Positions 1-10,023 are shown, counted from the stretch's first letter. The stretch: 64,000 bases of DNA from Ruminococcus flavefaciens MA2007 (GCF_000621845.1 NZ_KK211354.1:86733-150732); one strand, 5' to 3'. The notes: a model not told the origin generated them from the letters alone. A program made the numbers and translations.

Positions 1-3000
1 GTTGTGGTTGTTGAAACTGGCTTTGTGGTTGTAGTGGTTGAAACAGGCTTGGTAGTTGTGCTTGTTGTAGTAGTTGTAGTTGTTGTGGTGGTCTGTGTAG
101 TGGTTGTAGTTACAGGCTCGTGTATGCGCAAGGTCTTCTTGAATTCCTCAGCAGAAGCGTTTGCGTAGCTTGAGCAGGCACTGCTTACTTCAACGTTTAC
201 ATCAGTTGTTTCAGTAAAGTCGCCGCTTATGATGAATGTATCTGTAATTTCCTCTGATGAAGTGTGGAATGCAGGAGACAGTGTGAGCTCATTGCCTGAA
301 TCAAGGGATATTGTGCTGAGATTTACAGTATCGGGGAGCATATACTTGCTGAATTTAAGGTTGATATTTGTTCCGTCAAAGGAGAGGTCTGTTACCTTTG
401 GAGCTTCATTGCTTACAAGTGCGAAGTTTATGCCCTTCTGAACGGGAGGAACCTCTGTCCATTCGCTCTCCACAGGCTCAAAGCCCTTTGCCTTGCATAC
501 TATCTTCCATTCGCCCTCGGGAACGTCCCATGCGAAAGCGCCAAATTCATCTGTGAGGAGAGGATTCTGCTGGTCGTAGTCCTTGCCGTCCCATACAACA
601 GCCTTGCCGTCCTCGCCCATGTAGTAAACTGTCATTTCAGCGCCCTCAACAGCGTTTGAAGGAGCTCCCTCGTATACGATGCCCGACGGATCAACCAGGA
701 ATCTTATATTGCCAGGACGCGAGAAGTAGCCCTTTGTATAGTCGATATCAAGCTTTGCAGCCTGTAATGCGTTGTATTCTGACTTTGTAACTACAACAAC
801 ATTAAGAGTACCGGGGACATAGTTCTTATTGCCGTCGAAATAGCCCTTTGCTGTCCATAAGCCTGACTTTTCGTCGTATGTAGCTTCAAGCTTTGCGACC
901 TTGTCAAGCTTTGTGCTTGTGAAGAATACCTTTTCAACAAATGCGCTGTTACTTATCTCAGCTGTGAGATCGAGTGCCTTGCTCGGAACATAATACATTA
1001 CAGGCGATGTGCACTTTGTGAATACGTCTGTAATATCATTCTCTGCTGCCTTTCCGTTTATGCCAAGCTTTATGCTGCCGACAGCAGGTGCATCCTTTGA
1101 GTATAATACCTCGAAGTCAGATGTTACTGTATCGCCGTATTTAGCCTTGAGCACGTACTTTGAGCCGTCTGCGCCATCGGGGAGCTCTACAGCCAGTGAG
1201 TATTTGCCTGTCTTTGCGTCAGCAACAGGGCTGCCAATGAGCTTATCGCCTACATATACGCCTATCTCCTTGCCCTTTGGACCTGTACCGCTTACATTTA
1301 TCTTTAAGCTGTTTGTGGTGCTCGGTGCTGAAAGGCTGAGAACGTCAGCTGTGAATCTTACGGAGTGGATAGGCTCGATTCTCTCGTTCTTGTTCTCCAT
1401 GAAGCTAAGGTCTGCGTCGATATCGAATGTACCTGCCTGAGCAGCCTTAGCGGAGAAGGTGAGCTTGCCGGATGATGTATTGAAAGGTATTTTTAGTGCC
1501 GAAACATCCTCTGCGGATACTGCTCCTGCGTCTGTTTGGAATGTATCAGGCAGTACGATTATACCCTGAGGAACTGTAAGTAAAAGAGTAAAGCTGCTGT
1601 CCTCGTTGAAGCGTCCTTCAAGAGCTGAGAAATCAACGGTGAAATTTACAATGCCGTCTACAGCTGCATTCTCTGTATTGATAGTCATTGTTGAAACAGG
1701 ACGCTCAAGGTATATGAGATTCATATCTTTAAGAGAATAGCACTTTGAAAATGCAGTTCTGTCAAATGTGAAAGCAGTATTTGAATAGTCTACCTCTGAG
1801 AGCTTGCGGCAGTTTGAGAATGCGTATGAAGAAGCCTTGAGCTTTGCGGATTTCAGTGTTACCTTTTCCAGAGCTGTGCAGTTTAAGAATGCGCTGGAGC
1901 CGATATTTGACAGACCTGAGCCCACAACGGCTGTTTTAAGGTTCTTGCAGTTGCTGAATACATTGCTTGAAAGGTTCTTTACGCTGTCGGGGATTACAAT
2001 GCTTGTAAGACCTGTATTTTTGAATGCGGAGCTGTCGATCCTTTCCAGAGCTTCGGGCAGCTCAATGGATTTAAGGTTTGAACAGCCCTCAAAGGAATAG
2101 CTGTTGATAGTCTTTATAGTATTTGGAAGAACAACTTCCCTGAGCATATTGCTGCCGTTGAAGCACTGAGTAGGAACAGTAGCTGCGCCCTCTGTGAAGA
2201 TGACCTTTTCCAGCTTGCTTTTTGTGAAAGCATAGCTGCCGCTCTTGAATGTAGAGGGGAGAGTCAGTTCCTTGATGCCTGTGCCTGAGAAAGCGTTGCT
2301 GCTTATAGTAGTTATGCCCTCATGGAGAGTTATCTTCTCCAGTGCTGAACAGTTCTGGAAAGCATAGCTGTTTATCTTGGTAACTGTCTTGGGCAGATTT
2401 ACCTCAGTGAGCTTTTGGCAGTCGTGGAATATCCAGCTTGGTATAGTTGTTGTGCCCTCTGCAAAGGTAGCTTTCTGGATATTGCTGGTGCTTTCAAACG
2501 GGTATGTAGCGTCAGTAAGCGTTGAAGGCAGGGTGACCTCTGTAATGGCTGTGCCTGAGAAAGCATAGTTTCCTAAGAATGTGATTCCCTCATGGAAATC
2601 GAATTCTTTGAGAGATGAGCAGTTCTTGAATGCATAGCTGCCTATCTTCTCAACAGTTTTCGGGAGGTTTACCTCTGTGAGCTTAGTGCAGTTGTTAAAT
2701 ATAAAGCTTGGTATTTTTACAGTTCCTTCAGCAAAGGTTGCCTTGGTTATCTTGCAGTTGTTGAATGGGTATGTAGCGTCATCCAGTGTCGATGGGAGAG
2801 ATACCTCTGTGAGAGAGGTGCCCGAGAAAGCATAGTTTCCAAGGAATGTGAGTCCCTCATGGAAATTGAACTCAGTGATAGATGAGCAGTTCTTGAATGC
2901 ATAGCTGCCTATCTTCTCGACAGTTTTCGGGAGGTTTACCTCTGCCAGCTTGGGGCAGTTGTCAAATATAAAGCTTGGTACTTTTACAGTTCCCTCAGCA

Positions 3001-3770
3001 AAGGTTGCCTTGGTTATCTTGCAGTTGTTGAATGGGTATGTAGCGTCCTCCAGTGTTGAGGGGAGGGATACCTCTGTGAGAGAGGTGCCCGAGAAAGCGT
3101 AGTTTCCTAAGAATGTGAGTCCCTCATGGAAATCGAATTCTTTGAGAGATGAGCAGTTCTTGAATGCATAGCTGCCTATCTTCTCAACAGTTTTCGGGAG
3201 GTTTACCTCTGCCAGCTTGGGGCAGTTGTCAAATATAAAGCTTGGTACTTTTACAGTTCCCTCAGCGAATACAGCCTTGGTTATCTGGCAGTTACTGAAA
3301 GGGTATGTAGCGTCCTCAAGTGTCGAGGGGAGAGATACCTCTGTAAGACCGGTTCCCGAGAAGGAATAGCTGCCTAAAAATGTCAGACCTTCGTTGAATT
3401 TAACACTTTTGAGGGCGCTGCAGCCGTAAAAAGCATTGTTGCTTATTTTTTTCAGACCTGTCGGCATAGTAACAGAAGCTATGTTTGCGTTTCTCTGGAA
3501 AGCGTAGCTTTCGATAGCATAGACCTTGTTTCCGTCAAGTTCTTCGGGGATTATCAGTTCAGCGGCAGTACCGGTGTATTTCTTTATAACAGCACCGTTA
3601 TCGTCTGTGTAGTACTGATAGTCGCCGTTTACGAGAGTTTCGGCAGCACTTGCTTCTATTGCACTTATGGGGAGCTTTATTCCCATATCTGCAAGGGGAG
3701 TACAGCATACAGAGCTGATAGCTGCTGCGGCTGTAAGTGAAGCCAGAAATCTTTTAGCATTTTTCTTCAT
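1..3770 (-). CDS. Secreted BspA-type leucine-rich repeat protein, partial (C-terminus outside window)
   Basis: An open frame runs from an ATG at 3770 to the left edge without a stop, so at least 1,256 residues are present. The N-terminus (MKKNAKRFLASLTAAAAI...) is a signal peptide. The body is made of LRR_5/BspA-type repeats of about 22 residues, with recurrent Ala-Phe, Leu-Pro and Ile-Gly elements. Near the left edge the protein turns into a Thr-rich linker (about residues 1215 onward, runs of seven to nine Thr broken by KPVS). In ruminococci such linkers often precede a dockerin or other C-terminal module, which would lie outside this window; that is an inference. The likely role is surface or extracellular binding. 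It is divergent from the LRR-dockerin gene at 3992. Confidence 0.85.
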   Translation of the reverse strand, partial: MKKNAKRFLASLTAAAAISSVCCTPLADMGIKLPISAIEASAAETLVNGDYQYYTDDNGAVIKKYTGTAAELIIPEELDGNKVYAIESYAFQRNANIASVTMPTGLKKISNNAFYGCSALKSVKFNEGLTFLGSYSFSGTGLTEVSLPSTLEDATYPFSNCQITKAVFAEGTVKVPSFIFDNCPKLAEVNLPKTVEKIGSYAFKNCSSLKEFDFHEGLTFLGNYAFSGTSLTEVSLPSTLEDATYPFNNCKITKATFAEGTVKVPSFIFDNCPKLAEVNLPKTVEKIGSYAFKNCSSITEFNFHEGLTFLGNYAFSGTSLTEVSLPSTLDDATYPFNNCKITKATFAEGTVKIPSFIFNNCTKLTEVNLPKTVEKIGSYAFKNCSSLKEFDFHEGITFLGNYAFSGTAITEVTLPSTLTDATYPFESTSNIQKATFAEGTTTIPSWIFHDCQKLTEVNLPKTVTKINSYAFQNCSALEKITLHEGITTISSNAFSGTGIKELTLPSTFKSGSYAFTKSKLEKVIFTEGAATVPTQCFNGSNMLREVVLPNTIKTINSYSFEGCSNLKSIELPEALERIDSSAFKNTGLTSIVIPDSVKNLSSNVFSNCKNLKTAVVGSGLSNIGSSAFLNCTALEKVTLKSAKLKASSYAFSNCRKLSEVDYSNTAFTFDRTAFSKCYSLKDMNLIYLERPVSTMTINTENAAVDGIVNFTVDFSALEGRFNEDSSFTLLLTVPQGIIVLPDTFQTDAGAVSAEDVSALKIPFNTSSGKLTFSAKAAQAGTFDIDADLSFMENKNERIEPIHSVRFTADVLSLSAPSTTNSLKINVSGTGPKGKEIGVYVGDKLIGSPVADAKTGKYSLAVELPDGADGSKYVLKAKYGDTVTSDFEVLYSKDAPAVGSIKLGINGKAAENDITDVFTKCTSPVMYYVPSKALDLTAEISNSAFVEKVFFTSTKLDKVAKLEATYDEKSGLWTAKGYFDGNKNYVPGTLNVVVVTKSEYNALQAAKLDIDYTKGYFSRPGNIRFLVDPSGIVYEGAPSNAVEGAEMTVYYMGEDGKAVVWDGKDYDQQNPLLTDEFGAFAWDVPEGEWKIVCKAKGFEPVESEWTEVPPVQKGINFALVSNEAPKVTDLSFDGTNINLKFSKYMLPDTVNLSTISLDSGNELTLSPAFHTSSEEITDTFIISGDFTETTDVNVEVSSACSSYANASAEEFKKTLRIHEPVTTTTTQTTTTTTTTTTSTTTKPVSTTTTTKPVSTTT
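2281..3351. repeat. Tandem coding repeat, about 267 bp period, four units
   Basis: Inside the LRR gene, the landmark GTGCC(T/C)GAGAAAGC recurs at 2281, 2551, 2818 and 3085, with a degenerate copy at 3352. The last three steps are exactly 267 bp (89 codons, about four 22-residue leucine-rich repeats) and the first is 270 bp. The three 267-bp units are nearly identical at the DNA level, which points to recent duplication. Confidence 0.85.
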
Positions 3771-3930
3771 CGTATTTTCCACCGTCCTATATTATTTATG
3801 GTTTTGATACCGATATATATTATATAATATTTATCTGAAAAAAGAAATATTGTTTTTATATTTTTGTGTAATGTTTTAAATCTCCACATTAATAATATAG
3901 TTTGTTTATGCAGTTTTTTTACTGCGGATA

Positions 3931-3959
3931 TTGCTATTTTCTTAAATGTGTGTTATTAT
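3931..3959 (+). promoter_or_regulatory. Probable sigma-A promoter of the LRR-dockerin gene
   Basis: TTGCTA and TATTAT are separated by 17 bp. A TATAAT at 3957-3962 overlaps the -10. The start codon at 3992 follows an AGGGGGGCG ribosome site. Confidence 0.45.
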
Positions 3960-3991
3960 AATGAAAATACTGATTTTAGGGGGGCGTTATC

Positions 3992-5224
3992 ATGAGAATG
4001 AACAGAGCTTTATCATTTGCTGCCGCAGCTTCATTGCTTCTGGGCATGAGCGGTGCATTGCCTGTATACGGTGGCATTTCAGCTATCGAAGTTTCAGCAG
4101 CAGAGACAGATTCAAGCGGCACCTGCGGAAAAAGTGCGACATGGGCTCTTGACAGCGACGGTACAATGACTATAAGCGGTACGGGAGCCATGTACGGGCT
4201 CAGTTCCGGTCATACTCTGCCGTGGGCGGACATGAAAGACAAAATTAAAAAGGTAGTCATCGGAAAGGGCATAACCAATGTGGGAGCTCAGTGCTTCAGC
4301 GAATGCAAGAATCTTGTATCTGTTACCTTGTCAGACACGGTCACAAATATCGAGACCTATTCTTTCAACAGCTGTATGGCGCTGAAAGCGATAGATATCC
4401 CCGATTCTGTGACAAATATCGGTTCTTCGGCATTTGCCATGTGTAGGTCGCTTGCCGATGTAAAGATACCCTCGTCGGTAAATAATATCGGCTCACTGGC
4501 TTTTGGCGGTACGGCATGGCTTAATAACGAGGTCAAAAAGAACGATTACGTAATAGTCAACGATATGCTTATTTTTACGGCAGATATTGAAGAAGCAGTT
4601 ATTCCCGATACTGTCACGAATATAGTCAGCAATTCGTTCTGGGGACATACTGCACTGAAAAAGCTGACTATCCCCGAAACGGTGACGCAGATAGGATATA
4701 ATGCCTTTTCGGGCTGTTCCTCACTTGCCTCTGTGACTATCCCTGCGTCGGTCGAGGATATCGGTATGCAGGCATTTACCAACTGCGCCGCTCTTGAAGA
4801 GGTCGTTATCCTGAATCCCAATGCTGTTATATTCGACAGAGCCACCACATTCGGCAATAATTACAAGGATTACAGCGGAGTCATCAAGGGCTATGACGGT
4901 TCAACGGCTGAGGATTATGCCAAGAAGTACGGCTATACCTTTAAATCGCTGGGAAAGGCGCCTGAGCCTGTTACGTACAAGCTTGGAGATGTGAACAGCG
5001 ACGGCTATATAAATGCAGTTGACGCTTCCGAGGTGCTGTCATATTATGCTAAGGTCTCAACAAAGCAGGAGGGCGGATTGACTGCTCAGCAGCTAAAAGC
5101 CGCAGACACCGACGGAAACGGGCTTATCAACGCAGTGGACGCATCTATAATATTGTCATATTATGCGTATACTTCGACGACAACAGGCGAAGCAATGCCT
5201 TTTGAGGAATATGTCCGTTCGTGA
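3992..5224 (+). CDS. Secreted leucine-rich repeat protein with C-terminal type I dockerin
   Basis: A protein of 410 residues. Residues 1 to about 38 form a signal peptide ending near SAAETD. Residues about 45-310 are LRR_5 (BspA-like) repeats, recognisable by repeated SVTIP/DTVTNI segments. Residues 329-410 are a type I dockerin with two calcium-loop repeats: GDVNSDGYINAVDAS and ADTDGNGLINAVDAS. Dockerins bind cohesin modules of scaffoldins, so the protein is probably attached to a cellulosome-like or surface complex. No scaffoldin or glycoside hydrolase is nearby. The ATG at 3992 follows a strong G-rich ribosome site. Confidence 0.92.
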   Translation: MRMNRALSFAAAASLLLGMSGALPVYGGISAIEVSAAETDSSGTCGKSATWALDSDGTMTISGTGAMYGLSSGHTLPWADMKDKIKKVVIGKGITNVGAQCFSECKNLVSVTLSDTVTNIETYSFNSCMALKAIDIPDSVTNIGSSAFAMCRSLADVKIPSSVNNIGSLAFGGTAWLNNEVKKNDYVIVNDMLIFTADIEEAVIPDTVTNIVSNSFWGHTALKKLTIPETVTQIGYNAFSGCSSLASVTIPASVEDIGMQAFTNCAALEEVVILNPNAVIFDRATTFGNNYKDYSGVIKGYDGSTAEDYAKKYGYTFKSLGKAPEPVTYKLGDVNSDGYINAVDASEVLSYYAKVSTKQEGGLTAQQLKAADTDGNGLINAVDASIILSYYAYTSTTTGEAMPFEEYVRS

Positions 5225-5236
5225 TGTGAACAGCAG

Positions 5237-5262
5237 AAAAGCTCCCGTTTCGGGAGCTTTTT
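5237..5262 (+). terminator. Bidirectional intrinsic terminator
   Basis: AAAAGCTCCCG/CGGGAGCTTTT forms a perfect stem with U tracts on both strands. It lies between the convergent ends of the LRR-dockerin gene and the GGDEF gene and abuts the latter's stop codon. Confidence 0.85.
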
Positions 5263-6371
5263 CAATCTGTATATTCAGTGTGGTTCTTGCCGTTGCGCTT
5301 GCCTTTATAAAGGCGTTTATCGGCTTGGCTTATGACCTTGTCGATGATATCGTCGGGAGTTCCCTCGCAGATACCTATCGTCATTGTTACGGAAAACATA
5401 GTATCGTCCTTGGCAAACTGCTGCTGACTTATCAAGGTCACTATCTTATCGGAGAAAAGGCGCCCCTTTTCAAGCTCCTCATCGGGGATAACAAAGAGGA
5501 ATTCCTCTCCGCCCCACCTTGCGGCACAGCCGCTGTCAGGGAGATTATCCGATATGACCTCGGCTACGGTGGAGAGCACGCAGTCTCCGAAATCATGACC
5601 GTAGGTATCATTGACTTGCTTGAAATTGTCGATATCTCCGATACCGAGCACGTAGTTTCTGCCTGTTTCCCTGCTTTTTTCGCATATTTCCGTGAGATTC
5701 CTGTGCATTGCGCGGCGGTTGCTGAGCTTTGTCAGGGGATCGACAGAAGCCATAATGCGAAGCTGTTCGTTCTGTACTCTCAGCTTGCATTCGGTATATC
5801 GGTTCATGAAGGTATATATAGTCGTAGAATATACCAGTACAAATGAGCCTATAAATATATTTATAAAGTAAAAAACAGAAGCAAATGCAGTATCATCGAT
5901 GTTATAAACCGTATAATTAGGGCCACGGTAGATATATTTCAGTACTCCATACAGCAGTATCGAGGTGAACATTACCACAAAGGGAGCTTTTTTGTTCTTA
6001 TTCGGCATAAGAAAGGCTATGGGGATTATCATAAGCAGAAACATACCGAAATCAGGCACCCAGCCAACGCATATCGTTGCAAGGGATGCGTGGATTATTA
6101 TTTCCGCAAGAGCTGCATATGCGAGGAGAAGCTTGTCTTTTACCTTTTTGACCAGTATGATAGTCAAAGCATAGAATAATACGCTGAAAACATTGAATAT
6201 TGCCATATTCTTGACGCCTGCATTCAGGAAAAGGAAGAAATACAGTATATGTGCAGCCAGACAAGCTGCAAGTGCAAAGAAATAGGCGATGAATTCTATC
6301 CTGCGCGATACCAGATGATCCATTTTTTCAATGAATCCGATGTCTTTTTCATAGTTTTCTTTTGTATACAT
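5262..6371 (-). CDS. Membrane-bound diguanylate cyclase (GGDEF)
   Basis: A protein of 369 residues. The N-terminal 190 residues hold about six hydrophobic membrane segments. A GGDEF domain follows from the DPLTKLSNRR motif (about residue 210). The active site is GGEEF at 287, with DIDNFKQVNDTYGH upstream, so the enzyme should make cyclic-di-GMP from two GTP. The RxxD inhibitory site expected nine residues before GGEEF is absent, suggesting no classical product inhibition. It lies 72 bp downstream of the EAL hybrid at 6444 on the same strand and may be co-transcribed. The ATG at 6371 follows AAAGGA. Confidence 0.9.
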   Translation of the reverse strand: MYTKENYEKDIGFIEKMDHLVSRRIEFIAYFFALAACLAAHILYFFLFLNAGVKNMAIFNVFSVLFYALTIILVKKVKDKLLLAYAALAEIIIHASLATICVGWVPDFGMFLLMIIPIAFLMPNKNKKAPFVVMFTSILLYGVLKYIYRGPNYTVYNIDDTAFASVFYFINIFIGSFVLVYSTTIYTFMNRYTECKLRVQNEQLRIMASVDPLTKLSNRRAMHRNLTEICEKSRETGRNYVLGIGDIDNFKQVNDTYGHDFGDCVLSTVAEVISDNLPDSGCAARWGGEEFLFVIPDEELEKGRLFSDKIVTLISQQQFAKDDTMFSVTMTIGICEGTPDDIIDKVISQADKRLYKGKRNGKNHTEYTD

Positions 6372-6443
6372 ATGTATATATCCTTTCCTTTGGAAAAAAG
6401 GAGGCTGATCGGATGTATTATTCCGTCTGTGTTGATATATGTT

Positions 6444-8129
6444 TTATATAGGATAACGTTTTTTATCCAGCCTTTTTTCAAATTCCTCCAGCGGAAGCGG
6501 TTTGTCAAAGAGATAGCCCTGTGCAAGCTCGCAGTCGTTCTGACGGAGGAGCTCCAGTTGTGCAGGAGTCTCAACGCCCTCTACGATACATTCAAGACCT
6601 ATTTCCTTTGCCATAGCCATAACGTGCTTGAACATGACGCTTCTGGTGCTGTCCTTTGCCTCGCCGTCCAGCGGCAGGAAAATCCTGTCCACCTTGAGGA
6701 CGTTCCACGGAACGACTCTGATGAGGTTAAGTGACGAATAGCCCATGCCGAAATCGTCCACAGAGGTGTATATATTCTGCTGGTGAAGTCCGTCAACTAC
6801 GCGGCGGAGGTCCTTGAACTCCACGTCGGTGGTGGTCTCGGTGAGCTCTATCTCTATGAACTGATGAGGAACATGGTGACTGTCTATGATATCTATGATA
6901 GTCTGGAGAAGCTCGGGATTGGTCATATGCCGTCTTGAAAGGTTCACGGATATGCGGACCACATTTTTGCCTGCGTCCAGCCATTGGCGGATATGGCTGC
7001 ATACCTTGTCCAGCATATAGAAATCCAGCTTGCATATTTCGCTGGTCTCTTCGAGAACGGGGATAAACTCCATAGGCGAAACTATCCTGCCGTCATGGAA
7101 CCAGCGGCAGAGCGCCTCTGCGCCGCATATCTCGCCTGTGAGGATATTCACCTTTGGCTGATAGAAAACGTGGAATTCTTCGTTTTTCAGAGCCTCCGGG
7201 AACATATTCTGTATGCGCCTTGAGCGTTCTCTGTCGGACATGAGCATATCCGAGAAGAATATGATATTGCCCTGAACGCCGTTTCTTGCTATCTGATAGG
7301 CGTGCATTATCTTGCCCATGATATCATTGGGGACAGATACCGTATAGCCGTCGGGAATTACGAAAACTCCTGCATAGCTTGAAACACGGGCGGTATTGCC
7401 GTTTTCACTGACGACTACTATTGCTTCGTTAAGGTAATCGAGAAGGTCGGGCAGGTCGGTCTGGTCACAAATACAGACAAAGGCATCTCCGCCGAGACGT
7501 GAAACGATACCGCTTTCGCCGATAAGCTCCTCTATGTGTCTGTAGTGATTGCGGAGCATCATATCTCCGCCTGTTCTGCCGTATTCCTCGTTTATCAGGG
7601 CGAAATGCCTGAGATTATAGTTTATGGCAGCCTTGCCGTCAAAAGCGCCGGGCTGACACTTCCATGCCAGATATTTGAAAAAGCTGCGGATATTGCGGAA
7701 GCCCATATCGTCGAAGAATGCAAGCTCCTCGGCAATAACCTGCAAACGGTTGCGGCTTATAAAGGCGAGGGCAGTCCTCATGGTAAGGTCAGCCATGAAC
7801 AGCTCCTCATTTGAGAGGGGCTCCTCGTCCTCGGCCATATATATGGTCATGGAGGTTATTGCCATAAGTCTTGTTACAAAGCGCACTGTATGTATAGGCT
7901 TGCCGTCTTTTCCCGTATCGTAGCTGCACATTTCTTCGCCCTTTCCCAGCTTTTCGTCAGCAGGGCTGCGGTAAAAATGGGTAACAGCCTTTGAAAGTCG
8001 GAACATAGCTGCTATTTCGTTCAATATCTTTTCTATCTGTGGGATATCAGGTTCCTGATTTACTATCTGCGTAAGAGAAGCAAGCTGAGTATACAGACGA
8101 TAAAAGTCAAGCTCACGCTCATTATTCAT
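6444..8129 (-). CDS. Cytosolic GGDEF-EAL hybrid, probable cyclic-di-GMP phosphodiesterase
   Basis: The start is placed at the ATG at 8129, preceded by GGAGGT; upstream in-frame codons lack a ribosome site. The protein has 561 residues and no membrane segment. Residues 1 to about 150 look like a GAF-type sensor, though this is weakly supported. The GGDEF domain is decayed (GGDAF at 213). The EAL domain starts at 338 and keeps the expected residues: EALCRW, ISVNLS, ELTE, DDFGMGYSS, LKVDR, VEGVET and AQGYLF. It should therefore hydrolyse cyclic-di-GMP, with the degenerate GGDEF domain acting as a possible GTP-sensing regulator. Confidence 0.9.
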   Translation of the reverse strand: MNNERELDFYRLYTQLASLTQIVNQEPDIPQIEKILNEIAAMFRLSKAVTHFYRSPADEKLGKGEEMCSYDTGKDGKPIHTVRFVTRLMAITSMTIYMAEDEEPLSNEELFMADLTMRTALAFISRNRLQVIAEELAFFDDMGFRNIRSFFKYLAWKCQPGAFDGKAAINYNLRHFALINEEYGRTGGDMMLRNHYRHIEELIGESGIVSRLGGDAFVCICDQTDLPDLLDYLNEAIVVVSENGNTARVSSYAGVFVIPDGYTVSVPNDIMGKIMHAYQIARNGVQGNIIFFSDMLMSDRERSRRIQNMFPEALKNEEFHVFYQPKVNILTGEICGAEALCRWFHDGRIVSPMEFIPVLEETSEICKLDFYMLDKVCSHIRQWLDAGKNVVRISVNLSRRHMTNPELLQTIIDIIDSHHVPHQFIEIELTETTTDVEFKDLRRVVDGLHQQNIYTSVDDFGMGYSSLNLIRVVPWNVLKVDRIFLPLDGEAKDSTRSVMFKHVMAMAKEIGLECIVEGVETPAQLELLRQNDCELAQGYLFDKPLPLEEFEKRLDKKRYPI

Positions 8130-8185
8130 TATTGCTACCTCCGTTTCTGTCAAATGTAAATGAACTGATATCATTGATCATATCT

Positions 8186-8214
8186 ATTATACAGGTTTTT
8201 TTCATTTTTTTCAA
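8186..8214 (-). promoter_or_regulatory. Promoter of the GGDEF-EAL gene at 6444
   Basis: On the minus strand TTGAAA (8214-8209) and TATAAT (8191-8186) are 17 bp apart, about 57 bp upstream of the start codon. Confidence 0.7.
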
Positions 8215-8246
8215 GAGATAAAATGTAAATTCTTTAATAGTATACA

Positions 8247-8273
8247 TAAAAACGCTCCCATTTGGGAGCGTTT
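8247..8273 (-). terminator. Intrinsic terminator of the GGDEF-EAL gene at 8287
   Basis: AAACGCTCCCA/TGGGAGCGTTT stem followed by a U tract on the minus strand, just past the stop codon. Confidence 0.85.
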
Positions 8274-8286
8274 GTGATATTATTTG

Positions 8287-10023
8287 TTATTCTAATTCTG
8301 AAAGAACAAGCTGCTCGGCGTCCTCCTGAGGCATCGGACGTCCCCAGATATAGCCCTGTATCAGGTCGCAGCCGATCTCCTTGAGGGTTTCGAGCTGTTC
8401 CGGCTCTTCAACTCCTTCTGAAATGACATCAAAGCCCATGATATGGCCAAGAGAGATGATAGCCTCTACGTATTTCTTTGCCTTGTCCGAGCTGTTCATC
8501 TTGTCGATAAAGGACTTGTCTATCTTGAGCAGATTAGCAGGGAAGTTGATGAGATAGCTCAGTGACGAATAGCCTGTGCCGAAATCGTCGATAGCAAGCT
8601 TTATGCCCATAGCTCTTATATCGTTTATGCACTGGAGAGCTTTTTCAGCCGAATCTATCATAATGGATTCGGTTATTTCTATTTCCAGCTGCTCTGCGGG
8701 GAGACCGCTTGTTTTGAGAAGCTCCTTCAATTCTTCAAGGAAGTCGTTCTTCATCAGGTGTCTCACAGAGGCGTTGACGCTGAGGATAAGGGGAGTTCCT
8801 GTCTTTGCGCGGAGCTCTCCGAAGAATATGGCAGCCTTTCTGAAAACGGCGGAGTCAAGCTTGTCGATAAGACCGACCTTTTCAGCCACGGGGATAAATT
8901 CCGCAGGGGACAGTATCTGTCCGTCGGCGTCCTTGATACGCGCCAGAGCCTCAAAGCCGCGGAGCTTATGAGCCATATCGAACTGAGGCTGCAAATGGAA
9001 GAACAGGGTGTCGTTTTTCAGGGCGTCTCTTATCTTGCCTTCAATCTCGAGAGTACGCTCGGTCTTGAGCAGGTCGGGCGTAAAATGCAGTATATGGACG
9101 CTGCTCCTGCGAGCCTTTATCTCGGACAGTGCGGCATCTGCATAGGAGAACAGCGAATCGGGAGTCTTGGCGTCGGAGGGGTACTCCGCATAGCCGAAGC
9201 TTGCTGTTATGAAGAAGTCACAGCCGTCAATGGTAAGGCGGTCTCCGAGAACGGCTTCATAGTGCTTGATAGTCTTCATTATGCCCGTTTTGGAGTGATA
9301 ACCGCGGATAATGAGCACATATTCGTCGCCGTTCACACGGGCTACGAAGTCGAGAGTGCCCGATGAACCCGTATCGGCAATGTTCTTCCAGCGCTGAGCT
9401 ATCTCGATAAGGACTTTATTGCCTGATTCATAGCCCATTGTGCTGTTTATGCCCTTAAAGCTGTTGAGGTCGATGTGAACGAGGGCAAATTTCTTGCCTT
9501 CCTTTATGAGCTTGTCCAGAAGCTCTGAACAGGCGAATCTGTTGGGAAGTCCCGTAAGTCTGTCCGTTACAGCCTGATCGCGCATTCGCGTCTGGTATTC
9601 GTTTACCTTGTTATTTCTGATGTATATGATAATAATTGCGATTATCGTCAGGATATTGCCGAAAACACCAGGGATATTGCTGAGATTGTGATGAACGAAT
9701 ATAGACTGGAAAACAAGAGGGAATTGCAGCAGGAGTATTCCAAGAGCTGTATAGAAGCCTATTTCTCCAAAAAACACCACAAGCAGGATTATACAGATGT
9801 TTCCGAGGTTTGAAACAGCACCTGTGACTGCACCGAGCGGTATGGGCTGTCCTGCCAGCATTATCGGTTCAGGGTTGCCGCCTACGGAGAGCATTCGGCA
9901 GACTACAAAATCTGCTATATAGAATAGCAGGATAATGACAAAGAGAAACTTGGAGTACTTCTGAGTGAGAGAAAGTCCGTCCAGAGTTTTCTGTATTGTC
10001 CGTTTATCTTTTTTATTTTTCAT
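8287..10023 (-). CDS. Membrane GGDEF-EAL hybrid, probable cyclic-di-GMP phosphodiesterase
   Basis: The ATG at 10023 is preferred over the ATG at 10041 because a GGGGGG ribosome site sits 8 nt before it. The protein has 578 residues. Residues 20-140 contain about four membrane helices. The GGDEF domain carries NGDEY at 231 instead of GGDEF, so cyclase activity is doubtful. The EAL domain from 358 has all usual catalytic signatures (EALARI, SVNAS, EITES, DDFGTGYSS, LKIDKSF, SEGVEE, IQGY). Expected role: membrane-localised cyclic-di-GMP hydrolysis. Confidence 0.9.
   Translation of the reverse strand: MKNKKDKRTIQKTLDGLSLTQKYSKFLFVIILLFYIADFVVCRMLSVGGNPEPIMLAGQPIPLGAVTGAVSNLGNICIILLVVFFGEIGFYTALGILLLQFPLVFQSIFVHHNLSNIPGVFGNILTIIAIIIIYIRNNKVNEYQTRMRDQAVTDRLTGLPNRFACSELLDKLIKEGKKFALVHIDLNSFKGINSTMGYESGNKVLIEIAQRWKNIADTGSSGTLDFVARVNGDEYVLIIRGYHSKTGIMKTIKHYEAVLGDRLTIDGCDFFITASFGYAEYPSDAKTPDSLFSYADAALSEIKARRSSVHILHFTPDLLKTERTLEIEGKIRDALKNDTLFFHLQPQFDMAHKLRGFEALARIKDADGQILSPAEFIPVAEKVGLIDKLDSAVFRKAAIFFGELRAKTGTPLILSVNASVRHLMKNDFLEELKELLKTSGLPAEQLEIEITESIMIDSAEKALQCINDIRAMGIKLAIDDFGTGYSSLSYLINFPANLLKIDKSFIDKMNSSDKAKKYVEAIISLGHIMGFDVISEGVEEPEQLETLKEIGCDLIQGYIWGRPMPQEDAEQLVLSELE

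Noticed and set aside
3992..5224. A cellulosome gene cluster
   Set aside because: Only one dockerin protein is present; no scaffoldin, cohesin or glycoside hydrolase lies within the window.
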